A stretch of DNA of 64,000 bases from Odoribacter lunatus. Lineage in GTDB: Bacteria; Bacteroidota; Bacteroidia; Bacteroidales; Marinifilaceae. The stretch spans positions 62,001 through 126,000 of the forward strand of contig NZ_CALPCZ010000003.1 of assembly GCF_943193135.1 (NCBI RefSeq), in the 5' to 3' direction. Below are positions 8,301 to 16,704 of the stretch, one piece after another. Both the position numbers and the translations under genes were made by a program. The notes under the pieces were generated by a model. It saw only the letters and a list, made by a program, of their open reading frames with translations, was not told where the DNA came from and made no database searches. How positions within the stretch are numbered: position 1 is the first letter of the stretch; each line of letters begins with the position of its first letter.

Positions 8301-9001
8301 TAGAGATTATTATCGGACGGGAGGCAGGTGTGGAGAAGTCTCGTTTGGCTTTGATGGCAGGAGACAAGACTGCTTATTGTGGAAATCCCGGCAGCGTACC
8401 TCGCAGCGTGAGCCGGAAGCATTGTCGTTTGGTGATTCATGAGGATTCAACTCTTTCCGTGAGTGATTTGACGGACAATAATTTTATGTATGTCAACGGT
8501 TCGGATTGTAAGAGTCGGGGACATATAACCGTGAATGATAAGGTGGAATTGGGACCAGACCGTTATTGTCTGGAACTTTCGACTATCGTTAAGGCATTTG
8601 CTGCGCAACAGACTTATCATATTGCCTCTTTGAAAGAGGTGTATGATAATTACAATAAAACCAAGTTGGATAATCAGATCCGGCAGGGAAAACTTAATGC
8701 TTTGAGTGCTTTGCCGGGAGTGCTTTCCATGTCGTCTATGGTTTTGGCGATTTGCTTGAACAATGAAGGAATCAGAATTGTTATGATTGTATTGGCAGCG
8801 GTATTTGCCGTCGGTGTTGTGATTGTGCGAATGAAAAATTCAAGCAATAATCCACTGAAAATGAAGCAATTGGAGGATGGTTATCACGATAGATACGTTT
8901 GCCCCAATCCGTCTTGCCGACATTTTTTGGGATCAATGCAATACAAAGATTTGTTGAAGAACGGGGCATGTCCTTACTGCAAGGCGAAGTATGTAGAATA
9001 A
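8297..9001 (+). CDS. FHA-domain membrane protein with zinc ribbon
   Basis: This is a 234-residue protein. Residues 1-95 are an FHA domain that recognises phosphothreonine: the GREAG start, SVSRKHCRLVI with the conserved S-R-x-H core, and NNFMYVNG. Two hydrophobic stretches (near 138-175) make it a membrane protein. The C-terminus has a four-Cys zinc ribbon (CPNPSC, then CPYC). It sits 16 bp before the kinase gene, which fits a docking partner for the phosphorylated kinase or its substrates. Confidence 0.85.
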   Translation: MIEIIIGREAGVEKSRLALMAGDKTAYCGNPGSVPRSVSRKHCRLVIHEDSTLSVSDLTDNNFMYVNGSDCKSRGHITVNDKVELGPDRYCLELSTIVKAFAAQQTYHIASLKEVYDNYNKTKLDNQIRQGKLNALSALPGVLSMSSMVLAICLNNEGIRIVMIVLAAVFAVGVVIVRMKNSSNNPLKMKQLEDGYHDRYVCPNPSCRHFLGSMQYKDLLKNGACPYCKAKYVE

Positions 9002-9017
9002 TTAAATAACAAAAAAT

Positions 9018-11549
9018 ATGGATTCAAAAGCGCTTCATGAGGGGTATTTGTTGAAGAACAGCGAATACCGGATTATCTCTTCGCTGGGTCAGGGGGGATT
9101 CGGCATCACTTATTTGGCGGAACAGCTTTCCTTGTCGCGAAAAGTGGCGATCAAAGAGTTTTTCATGAAAGAAAACTGTAACCGCGATGAAAACACGTCG
9201 GAGGTTTCCGTTCCTTCTGTCGGGAGCCGGGAATTGGTGGCAAAATTCAGACAGAAGTTTTTGCGGGAGGCAAGGATGATAGCCAAACTGGATAATCTGC
9301 ATATCGTTAAGATTCACGATGTATTTGAAGAGAACGGGACAGCTTATTATGTGATGGAGTATTTGGACGGAGGTTCTCTTGTAGATGAGGTGAAACATCG
9401 AGGTCCGATGTCCGAGCAGAAAGCCCTCGGCTATATCCGTCAGATAGCTTCTGCGTTGGATTATCTGCATGGGATGAATGTTCTTCATTTTGACATCAAA
9501 CCTGCGAACATTTTAATCGGGAATGCTGGTCAGGCGATGCTGATAGATTTCGGCATCTCGAAGCATTATGATGCGGGAGGGAGTCAGACGAGTTCCACGC
9601 CCGTCGGCATCAGCAATGGTTATGCCCCGTTGGAACAGTATCAGCAGGGAGAAATCAGTACTTTTACACCGGCGACGGACATCTACGCCTTGGGGGCGAC
9701 GTTGTATTATCTGTTATTGGGACAGACACCTCCGAGTGCATCGGAGGTAAATGAGGAAGGGGGTGTTGCATTGCCTGCCCATTTGTCCGCCTCTGTTCGC
9801 AAGGCGATAGAGAAGGCGATGGCGCCTCGTCGCAGAGACCGTCCTCAGAGCGTTCAGGAGTTTTTGTCATTGCTGGATGGCGGTCGTACTGTGGCATCTG
9901 AAGTTCCGGAAGCGGACGAAGAGACGAAGGTCAACACCGGATTCAAGCGGGATTCGTCATCAGTTCCAGTTTCTTCTTCTCCGAAGCGTAATTATCATAT
10001 AGGCTTGTGGATAGCTTTGTGTTCATTTATCGGTATTGGAGTCTTGTCGTTTTTGCTTTTAATGCAGGGAAAAACATCAGCGCCGATACCTCCTGCAGTT
10101 CCAACGGGGACATTGAAAATCAGCAGTATCCCTTCTGGAGCCGTATTGTGGTTGGACGGTAAAAATATGGAAAAATCAACGCCCTTGACAGTCGAGAATC
10201 TTTCGTCAGGCGTTCATAAGGTTGTATTGAAACTGGATGGTTATGAAGACGGCGTAAAAGAGGTGGCCGTTTCTTCTTCAGCACACATGGACTGTAATAT
10301 AACTCTGAAGAAAAAAGTATCTTCCGTTGAACCTCCGGTTGTTCAAAGCGGCACGTTGAAAGTCAGTAGTACTCCTTCGGGTGCATCGATTTGGATTGAC
10401 GGCAAGAACACGGGTAAAACGACGCCTAAAGTGTTGGAGGATTTGTCTGCCGGAAAGCATGCGGTTGTTCTGAGACTTTCCGGTTATCAGGAGTTTAGCA
10501 AGTCCGTTAGTGTTATTTCTTCCCAGCGTAGTGATTGCCATGTTGATTTGGTCAAGGAACCCGAGGTCGTACGAACCGGCACGTTGAAAGTCAGCAGCAC
10601 TCCTTCGGGAGCATCGATTTGGATTGACGGCAAGAATACGGGTAAGACGACGCCGGAAATTTTGGAGGATATAGCAGTAGGCAGTCATAAGATCGTATTG
10701 AAGCATGACGGTTATCAGGACGTCGCAATGCAAGTCAGTGTCTCTTCCGGCAAGCGTACGGAGTGCACCGTCACCCTTGACGAAGTAACCGAGCCTGTCA
10801 AACCTTCACCCCCTCAGAACTACACGGAGACGGCTTTGGGTGTCAATATGAAGATGGTCTATGTTGCTAGCGGCAGTTTTATGATGGGAGCAACTTCGGA
10901 GCAGGGGAGCAATGCTTTTGACTATGAAAAACCTGTTCATCAAGTGGTTCTTTCCGGTTACTACATCGGTGCTTACGAGGTGACTCAGGGACAGTGGGAG
11001 AAGGTGATGGGCACATCCGTTACCCAACAGCGAGATAAGGCAAATTCAAGTTGGCCTCTTTATGGTGTCGGTTCTGATTATCCGATGTATTATGTTAGTT
11101 GGGATGAGGCTCAGGCATTTTGTCGTGAGCTGAGCCGCCGGACGGGCAAGCGCTATGTTTTGCCAACTGAGGCTCAGTGGGAGTATGCCGCCCGTGGAGG
11201 TAACAGGAATGAGGGGACCAAATACAGCGGAAGCGATGCTGTCGATGTCGTAGTTTGGTATGATTCCAACAGTGGTTCTTCTACTCATCCGGTAGGTACG
11301 AAGCGTCCGAACGCCTTGGGTTTGTATGATATGAGTGGCAATGTTTGGGAATGGTGTGCGGACTGGTACGGTTCTTATCCGAATATGTATCAGGCGAATC
11401 CTACAGGTCCTTCTTCCGGCTCTCGCCGCGTGTATCGCGGCGGTAGTTGGTTTAACAGTGCGGCGGGCAGCCGGGTGTCGAATCGGAACGACGGTACTCC
11501 GAGCCGCCGTGACGGCCATCGCGGCTTCCGCGTGGTGTGTCTTCCTTAG
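9018..11549 (+). CDS. Ser/Thr kinase-TM-PEGA-C-lectin receptor 1
   Basis: This is an 843-residue protein. Kinase domain (~15-285): glycine loop GQGGFGITYLAE, VAIKEFF Lys, catalytic HFDIKPANIL, LIDFGISK. The catalytic loop is HFD rather than HRD, a non-RD kinase. One TM helix lies at ~328-350. Three PEGA repeats follow (~364-435, 445-515, 521-590), each with G-T-L-K-x-S-S and G-Y. The C-terminus (~604-843) is an FGE-sulfatase/C-type-lectin fold starting at GVNMKMVYV. The paired FGE catalytic Cys after RGGSW are missing, so it is probably a ligand-binding rather than an enzymatic domain. The kinase part differs from receptors 2 and 3 although the PEGA and lectin parts are nearly the same, suggesting module exchange. 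The last 35 residues are hypervariable. Confidence 0.9.
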   Translation: MDSKALHEGYLLKNSEYRIISSLGQGGFGITYLAEQLSLSRKVAIKEFFMKENCNRDENTSEVSVPSVGSRELVAKFRQKFLREARMIAKLDNLHIVKIHDVFEENGTAYYVMEYLDGGSLVDEVKHRGPMSEQKALGYIRQIASALDYLHGMNVLHFDIKPANILIGNAGQAMLIDFGISKHYDAGGSQTSSTPVGISNGYAPLEQYQQGEISTFTPATDIYALGATLYYLLLGQTPPSASEVNEEGGVALPAHLSASVRKAIEKAMAPRRRDRPQSVQEFLSLLDGGRTVASEVPEADEETKVNTGFKRDSSSVPVSSSPKRNYHIGLWIALCSFIGIGVLSFLLLMQGKTSAPIPPAVPTGTLKISSIPSGAVLWLDGKNMEKSTPLTVENLSSGVHKVVLKLDGYEDGVKEVAVSSSAHMDCNITLKKKVSSVEPPVVQSGTLKVSSTPSGASIWIDGKNTGKTTPKVLEDLSAGKHAVVLRLSGYQEFSKSVSVISSQRSDCHVDLVKEPEVVRTGTLKVSSTPSGASIWIDGKNTGKTTPEILEDIAVGSHKIVLKHDGYQDVAMQVSVSSGKRTECTVTLDEVTEPVKPSPPQNYTETALGVNMKMVYVASGSFMMGATSEQGSNAFDYEKPVHQVVLSGYYIGAYEVTQGQWEKVMGTSVTQQRDKANSSWPLYGVGSDYPMYYVSWDEAQAFCRELSRRTGKRYVLPTEAQWEYAARGGNRNEGTKYSGSDAVDVVVWYDSNSGSSTHPVGTKRPNALGLYDMSGNVWEWCADWYGSYPNMYQANPTGPSSGSRRVYRGGSWFNSAAGSRVSNRNDGTPSRRDGHRGFRVVCLP
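11451..11547 (+). other. DGR-like variable region, receptor 1
   Basis: Codons at 11451-11522 differ sharply from the two sister genes, mostly at codon positions 1 and 2. The following 25 bp (11523-11547) are identical in all three genes down to wobble bases, as expected of a 3' homing anchor. Confidence 0.6.
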
Positions 11550-11653
11550 TTTCTGATATTCATTTGTTATAGCCTATAGATTTCTAAGATATAAAAATAA
11601 TAAGTGGAGATGCCGAAAATCCAGTAAAGAGTAGGTCTAAAATTAATATATTT

Positions 11654-11836
11654 ATGTTAATACCAAATTTTAATGATTACAAACAGATTCAAGGGAATAT
11701 TGTAGATTATTTAGAAATTAATAAATCTCGTTTTAAAATTGTATGTGGGGGGTGTAGTTGTGTATTTCCTCCGCTTGGTATAAAATGCTTTTTAATTTTC
11801 AATAATAATAATTTGCTAATAGACAGAAGTTATTAG
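11654..11836 (+). CDS. Cys-rich peptide, candidate RiPP precursor 2
   Basis: This is a 60-residue peptide whose start MLIPNFNDYKQIQGNIVDYL matches the peptide at 6182 in about 11 of the first 20 positions. The following part has CGGCSC and one more Cys, four in all, against eight in the first peptide. No second maturase gene follows, so it would have to share the enzyme at 6472, or it is a decaying copy. The flanks are A+T-rich like the first cassette. It interrupts the run of kinase-island genes after receptor 1. Confidence 0.55.
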   Translation: MLIPNFNDYKQIQGNIVDYLEINKSRFKIVCGGCSCVFPPLGIKCFLIFNNNNLLIDRSY

Positions 11837-11922
11837 AATGCATATTTGATTATTCAATAGCAATCGTATAGTTATAATAATTTTAATCTTAAGCGCTCAT
11901 AGATAAATTATCGTAATTTAAA

Positions 11923-12435
11923 ATGGATACTTTTATTGTTATTAAAAATATTGTTGAGTTTATTGTTTTAATAATAGGAGGGCCTATCACAATAATTCAG
12001 ATTATTTTATTAATTAGACAATCAAAAGAAAGAAGTGATTGGAATAGAAAAGATGTTACTTTTAAATATATGAATTTATATACAAAAGAGTTAAAGGAAA
12101 TTAATACAACTCTTCTTGGTAAATTGGATTTACTTTATAAAACCAATAAGATGAATCCTAATTTAGAAAATCAAATTAAAAATTTCCTTTCTGATGAAAA
12201 GAAGAGAGTAGAGATATTTAGTATTGTAGCATATTTTGAAGAATTAGGAATTGGAGTTAGATGTAAATATTTTGATTCTAATATTGCAAAAGAATATATG
12301 TATCTCACGACAATAAAAACATATCAATCTTTAAAATATTATTTTGAATATCGGAAAAAAGAAATCGGTAAACCTATTGCATCAAATTTCAAGATGCTAG
12401 CTGAAAAATGGGAAAACGAAGAGCAATTTTCATAG
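11923..12435 (+). CDS. Small membrane-anchored protein of unknown function
   Basis: This is a 170-residue protein. One N-terminal TM helix (FIVLIIGGPITIIQIILLI, residues ~13-31) is followed by a charged, helix-rich cytoplasmic part. Codon use is strongly A+T-biased, like the Cys-rich peptide cassette and unlike the flanking kinase genes. Proteins of this build (one TM plus helical tail) are frequent in mobile islands as effectors or immunity proteins, and it could be an immunity gene for the peptide at 11654. That is a guess from position. Confidence 0.6.
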   Translation: MDTFIVIKNIVEFIVLIIGGPITIIQIILLIRQSKERSDWNRKDVTFKYMNLYTKELKEINTTLLGKLDLLYKTNKMNPNLENQIKNFLSDEKKRVEIFSIVAYFEELGIGVRCKYFDSNIAKEYMYLTTIKTYQSLKYYFEYRKKEIGKPIASNFKMLAEKWENEEQFS

Positions 12436-12591
12436 ACAATATGGAATTAGAAAGATGATGAAAAAATAAAGATATATTCAGTATTTTATACTTTGTACAG
12501 AAAAGCCGGGAGTTCGTGTAATAGGCGGGAAGATGTTTTTTTAATCGGGAAGAGTGGTTTATGTTTGTCTTGAAAATAAAATTGAAAACCT

Positions 12592-13641
12592 ATGAATAAA
12601 TTAAAATTTCTTGCGTCGATATTTTTGTTTGTGTCGATGGTGATGGGAAAGACTGTTACTGCCCATGATTTTTCTGTAACTGTTTTCGGCGGGAATAAGC
12701 TATTCCTGAATGTTACGGATACATTGAAAAAGACTGTTGAAGTAACTTATGAAGGAAGTGTTTCAGAAAATCATGAACACTTGCCTGAAGGAATGTTGTA
12801 CATCCCTGAAACTGTGAAATATAAAGGGCAAACTTATACGATAACTGCGATAGGTCCGAAAGCATTCAGTGAAGCATTGGGACTTGAGGGGGTTGTCTTA
12901 CCTGCTTCGCTTTCTAAGATTGAGGCTTTTGCCTTTGAAGGATGTACGGGACTGAAAAGTATCGTTTATCCCGGTTCGCCGGTCTCTGTCGGGGAAGGAG
13001 CGTTTTTTAGATGCGACAGAATTGAATCGGTTTCTTTCGGCAGCGATTGGATTTCTGTGAATCTTGCTCCTTATGTATGGAGTGATTCGTTGAAGGAAAT
13101 AGAGGTTCCGGCAAAGGTAAAAAAACTGACTAATTTAAAAGCGCTGAGATCTTTGGAGAAAGTATATGTAAGTATTAATAATCCGATGTATTCTTCTAAC
13201 GACGGTTTGCTTTATTCCAAAGATTCCAAAATACTTTATGCGGCTCCTTGTGCCTATCGGGGCAGCATTGTCGTACCCGAAGGTACGGAAACCGTTTTTG
13301 AAGGAGCCTTCTCCGGCTGTCTCTATGTGGAGAACATTGATTTGCCCGGGACCATCAAGCAACTTTCCTATTTGGAATTTATCCGGGCTGTAAATTTAAA
13401 GAGTATTACATTAAAGGCGAAGGAGCCGATAAATACAGCAAAACATGGAGATGTATCCGTATTTGCACTCGGTCTGCCTTCTCCGGGTATAGTGATTTAT
13501 GTACCAAAACCGGCTTATAATGCTTATTGTACTGCAATTTGTCATGAAGCGGGTGCATACGAGAATATAAACGGGAAACAGAGAGAAATATTTGAAAACC
13601 CGGTTTTCGCGACGAAAGAAAATATCAAAAAAATAAAATGA
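12592..13641 (+). CDS. Secreted BspA-like leucine-rich repeat protein
   Basis: This is a 349-residue protein with a signal peptide (KFLASIFLFVSMVMGKTVTA, residues 5-24). It then has LRR_5/BspA-type repeats such as ITAIGPKAFSEALGLEGVVL, SKIEAFAFEGCTGLKSIVYP and VSVGEGAFFRCDRIESVSF. BspA-type proteins act in surface binding and host or microbe contact. It overlaps the next gene by 4 bp and begins an operon of closely spaced genes running to the PP2C gene, so it may be a ligand-binding or exported component of the phospho-signalling island. Confidence 0.85.
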   Translation: MNKLKFLASIFLFVSMVMGKTVTAHDFSVTVFGGNKLFLNVTDTLKKTVEVTYEGSVSENHEHLPEGMLYIPETVKYKGQTYTITAIGPKAFSEALGLEGVVLPASLSKIEAFAFEGCTGLKSIVYPGSPVSVGEGAFFRCDRIESVSFGSDWISVNLAPYVWSDSLKEIEVPAKVKKLTNLKALRSLEKVYVSINNPMYSSNDGLLYSKDSKILYAAPCAYRGSIVVPEGTETVFEGAFSGCLYVENIDLPGTIKQLSYLEFIRAVNLKSITLKAKEPINTAKHGDVSVFALGLPSPGIVIYVPKPAYNAYCTAICHEAGAYENINGKQREIFENPVFATKENIKKIK

Positions 13642-13946
13642 TCATGAAAAAAAGTATTGTTTTCTTAGTTTTTATAGTTCTTGCCATCGTGAATATAGCG
13701 CAGACGAACAAAACGGATTATTCTTCGGCCTTGAGATTAAAATCTCTTGAAAACAAAGAGGCAAAACTGACAGCAAAACTGGACAGTTTGAAAAATGTAA
13801 CGATTATGGATACGAGTCCTTGGGCATTGGAACGTAAGAAAATAATCCGGGATTCCATGCTGTTGTCAGTGAAATCGGAAATAATTACTGTACAGCTCGA
13901 ACGAAAAGAGATCAAGGCTAAACAGAGGACGTCGGTGTCGAAATGA
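13638..13946 (+). CDS. Small exported coiled-coil protein
   Basis: The product has 102 residues from ATG 13638, or 100 from 13644 (MKKSIVF), which is the likelier start. A hydrophobic N-terminus (SIVFLVFIVLAIVNIAQ) is a signal peptide or anchor. The rest is highly charged and helical (LKSLENKEAKLTAKLDSLKN), probably coiled coil. It overlaps both neighbours by ATGA, so it belongs to the operon. No family recognised. Confidence 0.65.
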   Translation: MIMKKSIVFLVFIVLAIVNIAQTNKTDYSSALRLKSLENKEAKLTAKLDSLKNVTIMDTSPWALERKKIIRDSMLLSVKSEIITVQLERKEIKAKQRTSVSK

Positions 13947-14446
13947 AAATCAGGAAAGAAAAGATTAATTGGAAGCAGGTTGTGCTCGGTCGTGTCCCCG
14001 GAATATTGCTGGGAACAAGGGGGGCTTTTACGGATGCTTTTGCTGCAGGGGAGAGCAAGGTCATCGGAGAGCATCATCTTGATACGGTATCGGATGAAAT
14101 GTCATTCGGAGATGCTTTTGCCGCTGCACGGGCCGAATTGGGGCAGGGAGGTGTTTTTGAGTGGAGGGGCAATCTGTATGCGACCGATACGATAGAGGAG
14201 TGGAATGCGTCCCATCCTCAGGAAGACAATCAGGATGAAATACCGGTGGAACAGGATGTGGATGAGAATGAAGTGGTAATATTCGGAGAAGCTGATGCGG
14301 AAGATTTTTCCGAAATAATGGTGATTGATACGGATGATGACGGGTGCGATGATTTTGCAGATATTCTGGACAACATGGACTTTACGGATGCGGAATCGTA
14401 TGATTCCGATTTAACGGATGACGGGTGTAGTAACGATATTATATAA
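13943..14446 (+). CDS. Asp-rich protein with AFAxAR-GGVFxWxG motif (copy A)
   Basis: This is a 167-residue protein. The basic start KINWKQVVLGRVPGILLG matches KIAWKSCLVGGIPGIILG in the protein at 16705. Both then share a motif of the form MSF-AFA-AR-G-GGVF-W-G-Y-T-EW (here at ~51-88). The C-terminal half is very acidic, with Asp-rich runs such as DTDDDGCDDF that recall calcium-binding loops. The hydrophobic Gly-rich segment may insert in or associate with the membrane. The family is unknown to me. The two copies flank the caspase/FHA/PP2C genes, which suggests a structural or substrate role in this system. Confidence 0.7.
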   Translation: MKIRKEKINWKQVVLGRVPGILLGTRGAFTDAFAAGESKVIGEHHLDTVSDEMSFGDAFAAARAELGQGGVFEWRGNLYATDTIEEWNASHPQEDNQDEIPVEQDVDENEVVIFGEADAEDFSEIMVIDTDDDGCDDFADILDNMDFTDAESYDSDLTDDGCSNDII

Positions 14447-14449
14447 TAA

Positions 14450-15160
14450 ATGATGAAACGGGTTGTTGTTATTGTGTTTTTTGCTTTGCTGGGAGTTGTG
14501 GCAAAAGCTCAAAGTATTTATTTGGTGGCTGTCGGTATTGCGGATTATCCCGGGACACAGAACGATTTGACTCTTCCGGTGAATGATGCCAAGGCCATTT
14601 ATCGGCTGTATCAGAAGCATTTCAATGCCAAAGCTGTTCTTATTACCGATGAAAGGGCGACGAAACAGCATATTCTGAATCAGGCCGGCAGGCTTTTCGC
14701 ACAGGCGAAAGATGAGGATATCGTTATCTTTTTCTTTTCGGGACACGGTTATCCGGGAGGTTTTGCCATTTATAATGATTATTTGGATTATGGGGATGTA
14801 CGTTCGTTGTTTTCTGTTTGCAAGGCTGCTAACAAGATGATTTTTGCAGATGCCTGTTTCTCCGGAGATATCCGGGAAAATAAAAGGGATGTCTCTTCCC
14901 GGAATCAGGGAGTCATGCTTTTCCTTTCATCGAGAGACGATGAATTTTCCATTGAAAATCCAAGTATGCGAAACGGTTTCTTCACGGCATGTCTGTTGCG
15001 TTGCCTGAAAGGAGGTGCGGATGTGAATCACGATAGAATCATCACGGCCAAAGAGTTGTTTACAGAGGTGAGCAAAGGGGTTCGTAGACTTTCAGGAGAT
15101 ATACAACATCCGGTGATGTGGGGAAATTTTGATGACAATATGCCTGTAATGAAATGGTAG
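14450..15160 (+). CDS. Secreted caspase-family (C14) peptidase
   Basis: This is a 236-residue protein. A signal peptide (VVVIVFFALLGVVAKAQ) is followed by a caspase-like p20 fold: LVAVGIADYPG, the catalytic His in FFFSGHGYPGG (~101) and the catalytic Cys in IFADACFSGD (~142). A later segment (NGFFTACLLRCLKGGADVNH) matches the substrate-pocket region. The His/Cys dyad is intact, so it should be active. Export to the periplasm is unusual for a signalling caspase and puts it on the same side as the receptor ectodomains. It lies 3 bp after the Asp-rich gene in the same operon. Confidence 0.9.
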   Translation: MMKRVVVIVFFALLGVVAKAQSIYLVAVGIADYPGTQNDLTLPVNDAKAIYRLYQKHFNAKAVLITDERATKQHILNQAGRLFAQAKDEDIVIFFFSGHGYPGGFAIYNDYLDYGDVRSLFSVCKAANKMIFADACFSGDIRENKRDVSSRNQGVMLFLSSRDDEFSIENPSMRNGFFTACLLRCLKGGADVNHDRIITAKELFTEVSKGVRRLSGDIQHPVMWGNFDDNMPVMKW

Positions 15161-15162
15161 CT

Positions 15163-15771
15163 ATGAATAAGATAAAAATTAAATGTCCCCATTGCGGGGC
15201 AACTCTTACGGTTGTGGATACGCCTGCCAATGCAGGGAAAAGTGTAAAATGTCCGAACTGCAGTGTAAAAAATCGGTATGAAAATTTTAAGCGAACGGAT
15301 TCCGATAAATGCGATGATGAGACAAGAATCAAGGGAATTCAGGGAAAGAATGGGGATGAAACTGTCCATGCAGGCAAAAAAGACCGTGTCGGGAAATTGA
15401 TGGATGAAACGACCGGGAAGGAGTATTTTTTGCAAGAGGGGACGAATCTGATAGGCCGGATGACATACCAGACAGCCCCCAAAGCGAGTGTCCCTATTGT
15501 AACGGACGATATGGGATTTAGCAGGGCGCATCTGTATATAGATGTGATATTGGCAAAGGATGGAATGTACCATTATTACGTTTATAATGCTTCTAATCAG
15601 AATCCGACTTATATCAATACGAACGAACTTATGAATACGGATAAAATCGGATTGAAAGAGGGGGACGTTATTTCCGCATCCAGGACGCGGCTTCGGCTTG
15701 TGAAATCGGCAGCGCATTACGGAGTGAAATCTGCCGGCAGTTTTAATAATGATGATAGTACTGACTTATGA
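15163..15771 (+). CDS. Zinc-ribbon FHA protein
   Basis: I use ATG 15163 (MNKIKIKCPHCGATL, 202 residues); ATG 15154 is possible. Residues 1-40 form a zinc ribbon (CPHC and CPNC). The second half is an FHA domain: GTNLIGRMTY, then FSRAHLYIDV with S-R-x-H, and NPTYINTNEL. It would bind phosphothreonine on the kinases or their targets. The stop overlaps the PP2C start by ATGA. The same zinc-ribbon plus FHA combination occurs, in reverse order, at 8297. Confidence 0.87.
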   Translation: MNKIKIKCPHCGATLTVVDTPANAGKSVKCPNCSVKNRYENFKRTDSDKCDDETRIKGIQGKNGDETVHAGKKDRVGKLMDETTGKEYFLQEGTNLIGRMTYQTAPKASVPIVTDDMGFSRAHLYIDVILAKDGMYHYYVYNASNQNPTYINTNELMNTDKIGLKEGDVISASRTRLRLVKSAAHYGVKSAGSFNNDDSTDL

Positions 15772-16676
15772 AAATACATAACAAAACTTTATCGCTCCAT
15801 GAATTGGGGCAAAGAGATAATCAGGAAGACAGCATCTGTCCCGAGGCAAGCGTAAAAGCCTCCACATCCGATTTTTATATTCTGTGTGACGGGATGGGTG
15901 GGCATGAATCCGGCGAGGTTGCCTCGCAGACTGTGTGTGAAGCGATGAGCAGGTATATTGAATCGCATAGGCGTGAAGACGGTCTGTTTGAAGAGGTGGA
16001 TTTCCAGGCAGCCTTGGATGCCGCTTACGATGCCCTGGATGCCAAGGATAACGGTGCGGCAAAGAAAATGGGTACGACCCTTACTTTCGTAAAATTTCAT
16101 CGGGGAGGATGTTTTGTGGCGCATATCGGAGACAGCCGTATTTACCAGATCCGTCCGTCGGAAAAAAGAATTGTTTTCGTAACGAAAGATCATTCTTTGG
16201 TGAATGACCTGATAGCCCTCGGGGAACTTTCACCGGAAGAAGCCAAAACTTCCAAACAAAGGAATGTGATTACACGGGCAATGCAGCCCAATCAGGAGAG
16301 GCGGACAAAGGCGGATTGGGTGAATCTGACGGATATAAAGGCGGGTGATTATCTGTACATGTGCAGTGACGGTATGCTGGAAACGACGGAAGACCGGGAG
16401 ATTGTCAATATAATTTCCATGAAGCGGCCGGATAGTCGTAAAATAGAGATTTTGAAAGGAGCCACGAAAGACAATAAGGATAACCATTCAGCTCATTTGA
16501 TCCGGATTACGGCTACAGAAGACGAGTCTTTTGGACAGGAATCGGCAGACGAAGTATCGGGAGCAGGAGAACAGGAAGAGGAAGTCGACGAGCGTCCGGT
16601 CAGGAAGCGTCCGGTTATTTGGTTTGTTATGGTATTGATATTGATTGTCGCGGTAGCTTATTTTTATTATAAATGA
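15768..16676 (+). CDS. PP2C-family Ser/Thr phosphatase, membrane-anchored
   Basis: This is a 302-residue protein. PP2C motifs are clear: GQRDNQEDS at the start, DGMGGHESGEVAS with the metal-binding Asp, MGTTLTFVKF, VAHIGDSRIY, CSDGMLETTEDREI. The C-terminus has one TM helix (VIWFVMVLILIVAVAYFYYK), which leaves the catalytic domain in the cytoplasm. It would reverse phosphorylation by the island's kinases. Overlap with the FHA gene indicates coupled expression. Family assignment is firm; substrates are inferred. Confidence 0.95.
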   Translation: MKIHNKTLSLHELGQRDNQEDSICPEASVKASTSDFYILCDGMGGHESGEVASQTVCEAMSRYIESHRREDGLFEEVDFQAALDAAYDALDAKDNGAAKKMGTTLTFVKFHRGGCFVAHIGDSRIYQIRPSEKRIVFVTKDHSLVNDLIALGELSPEEAKTSKQRNVITRAMQPNQERRTKADWVNLTDIKAGDYLYMCSDGMLETTEDREIVNIISMKRPDSRKIEILKGATKDNKDNHSAHLIRITATEDESFGQESADEVSGAGEQEEEVDERPVRKRPVIWFVMVLILIVAVAYFYYK

Positions 16677-16704
16677 AGTAGTTGTATGTTATAAAAAGTG
16701 TATT

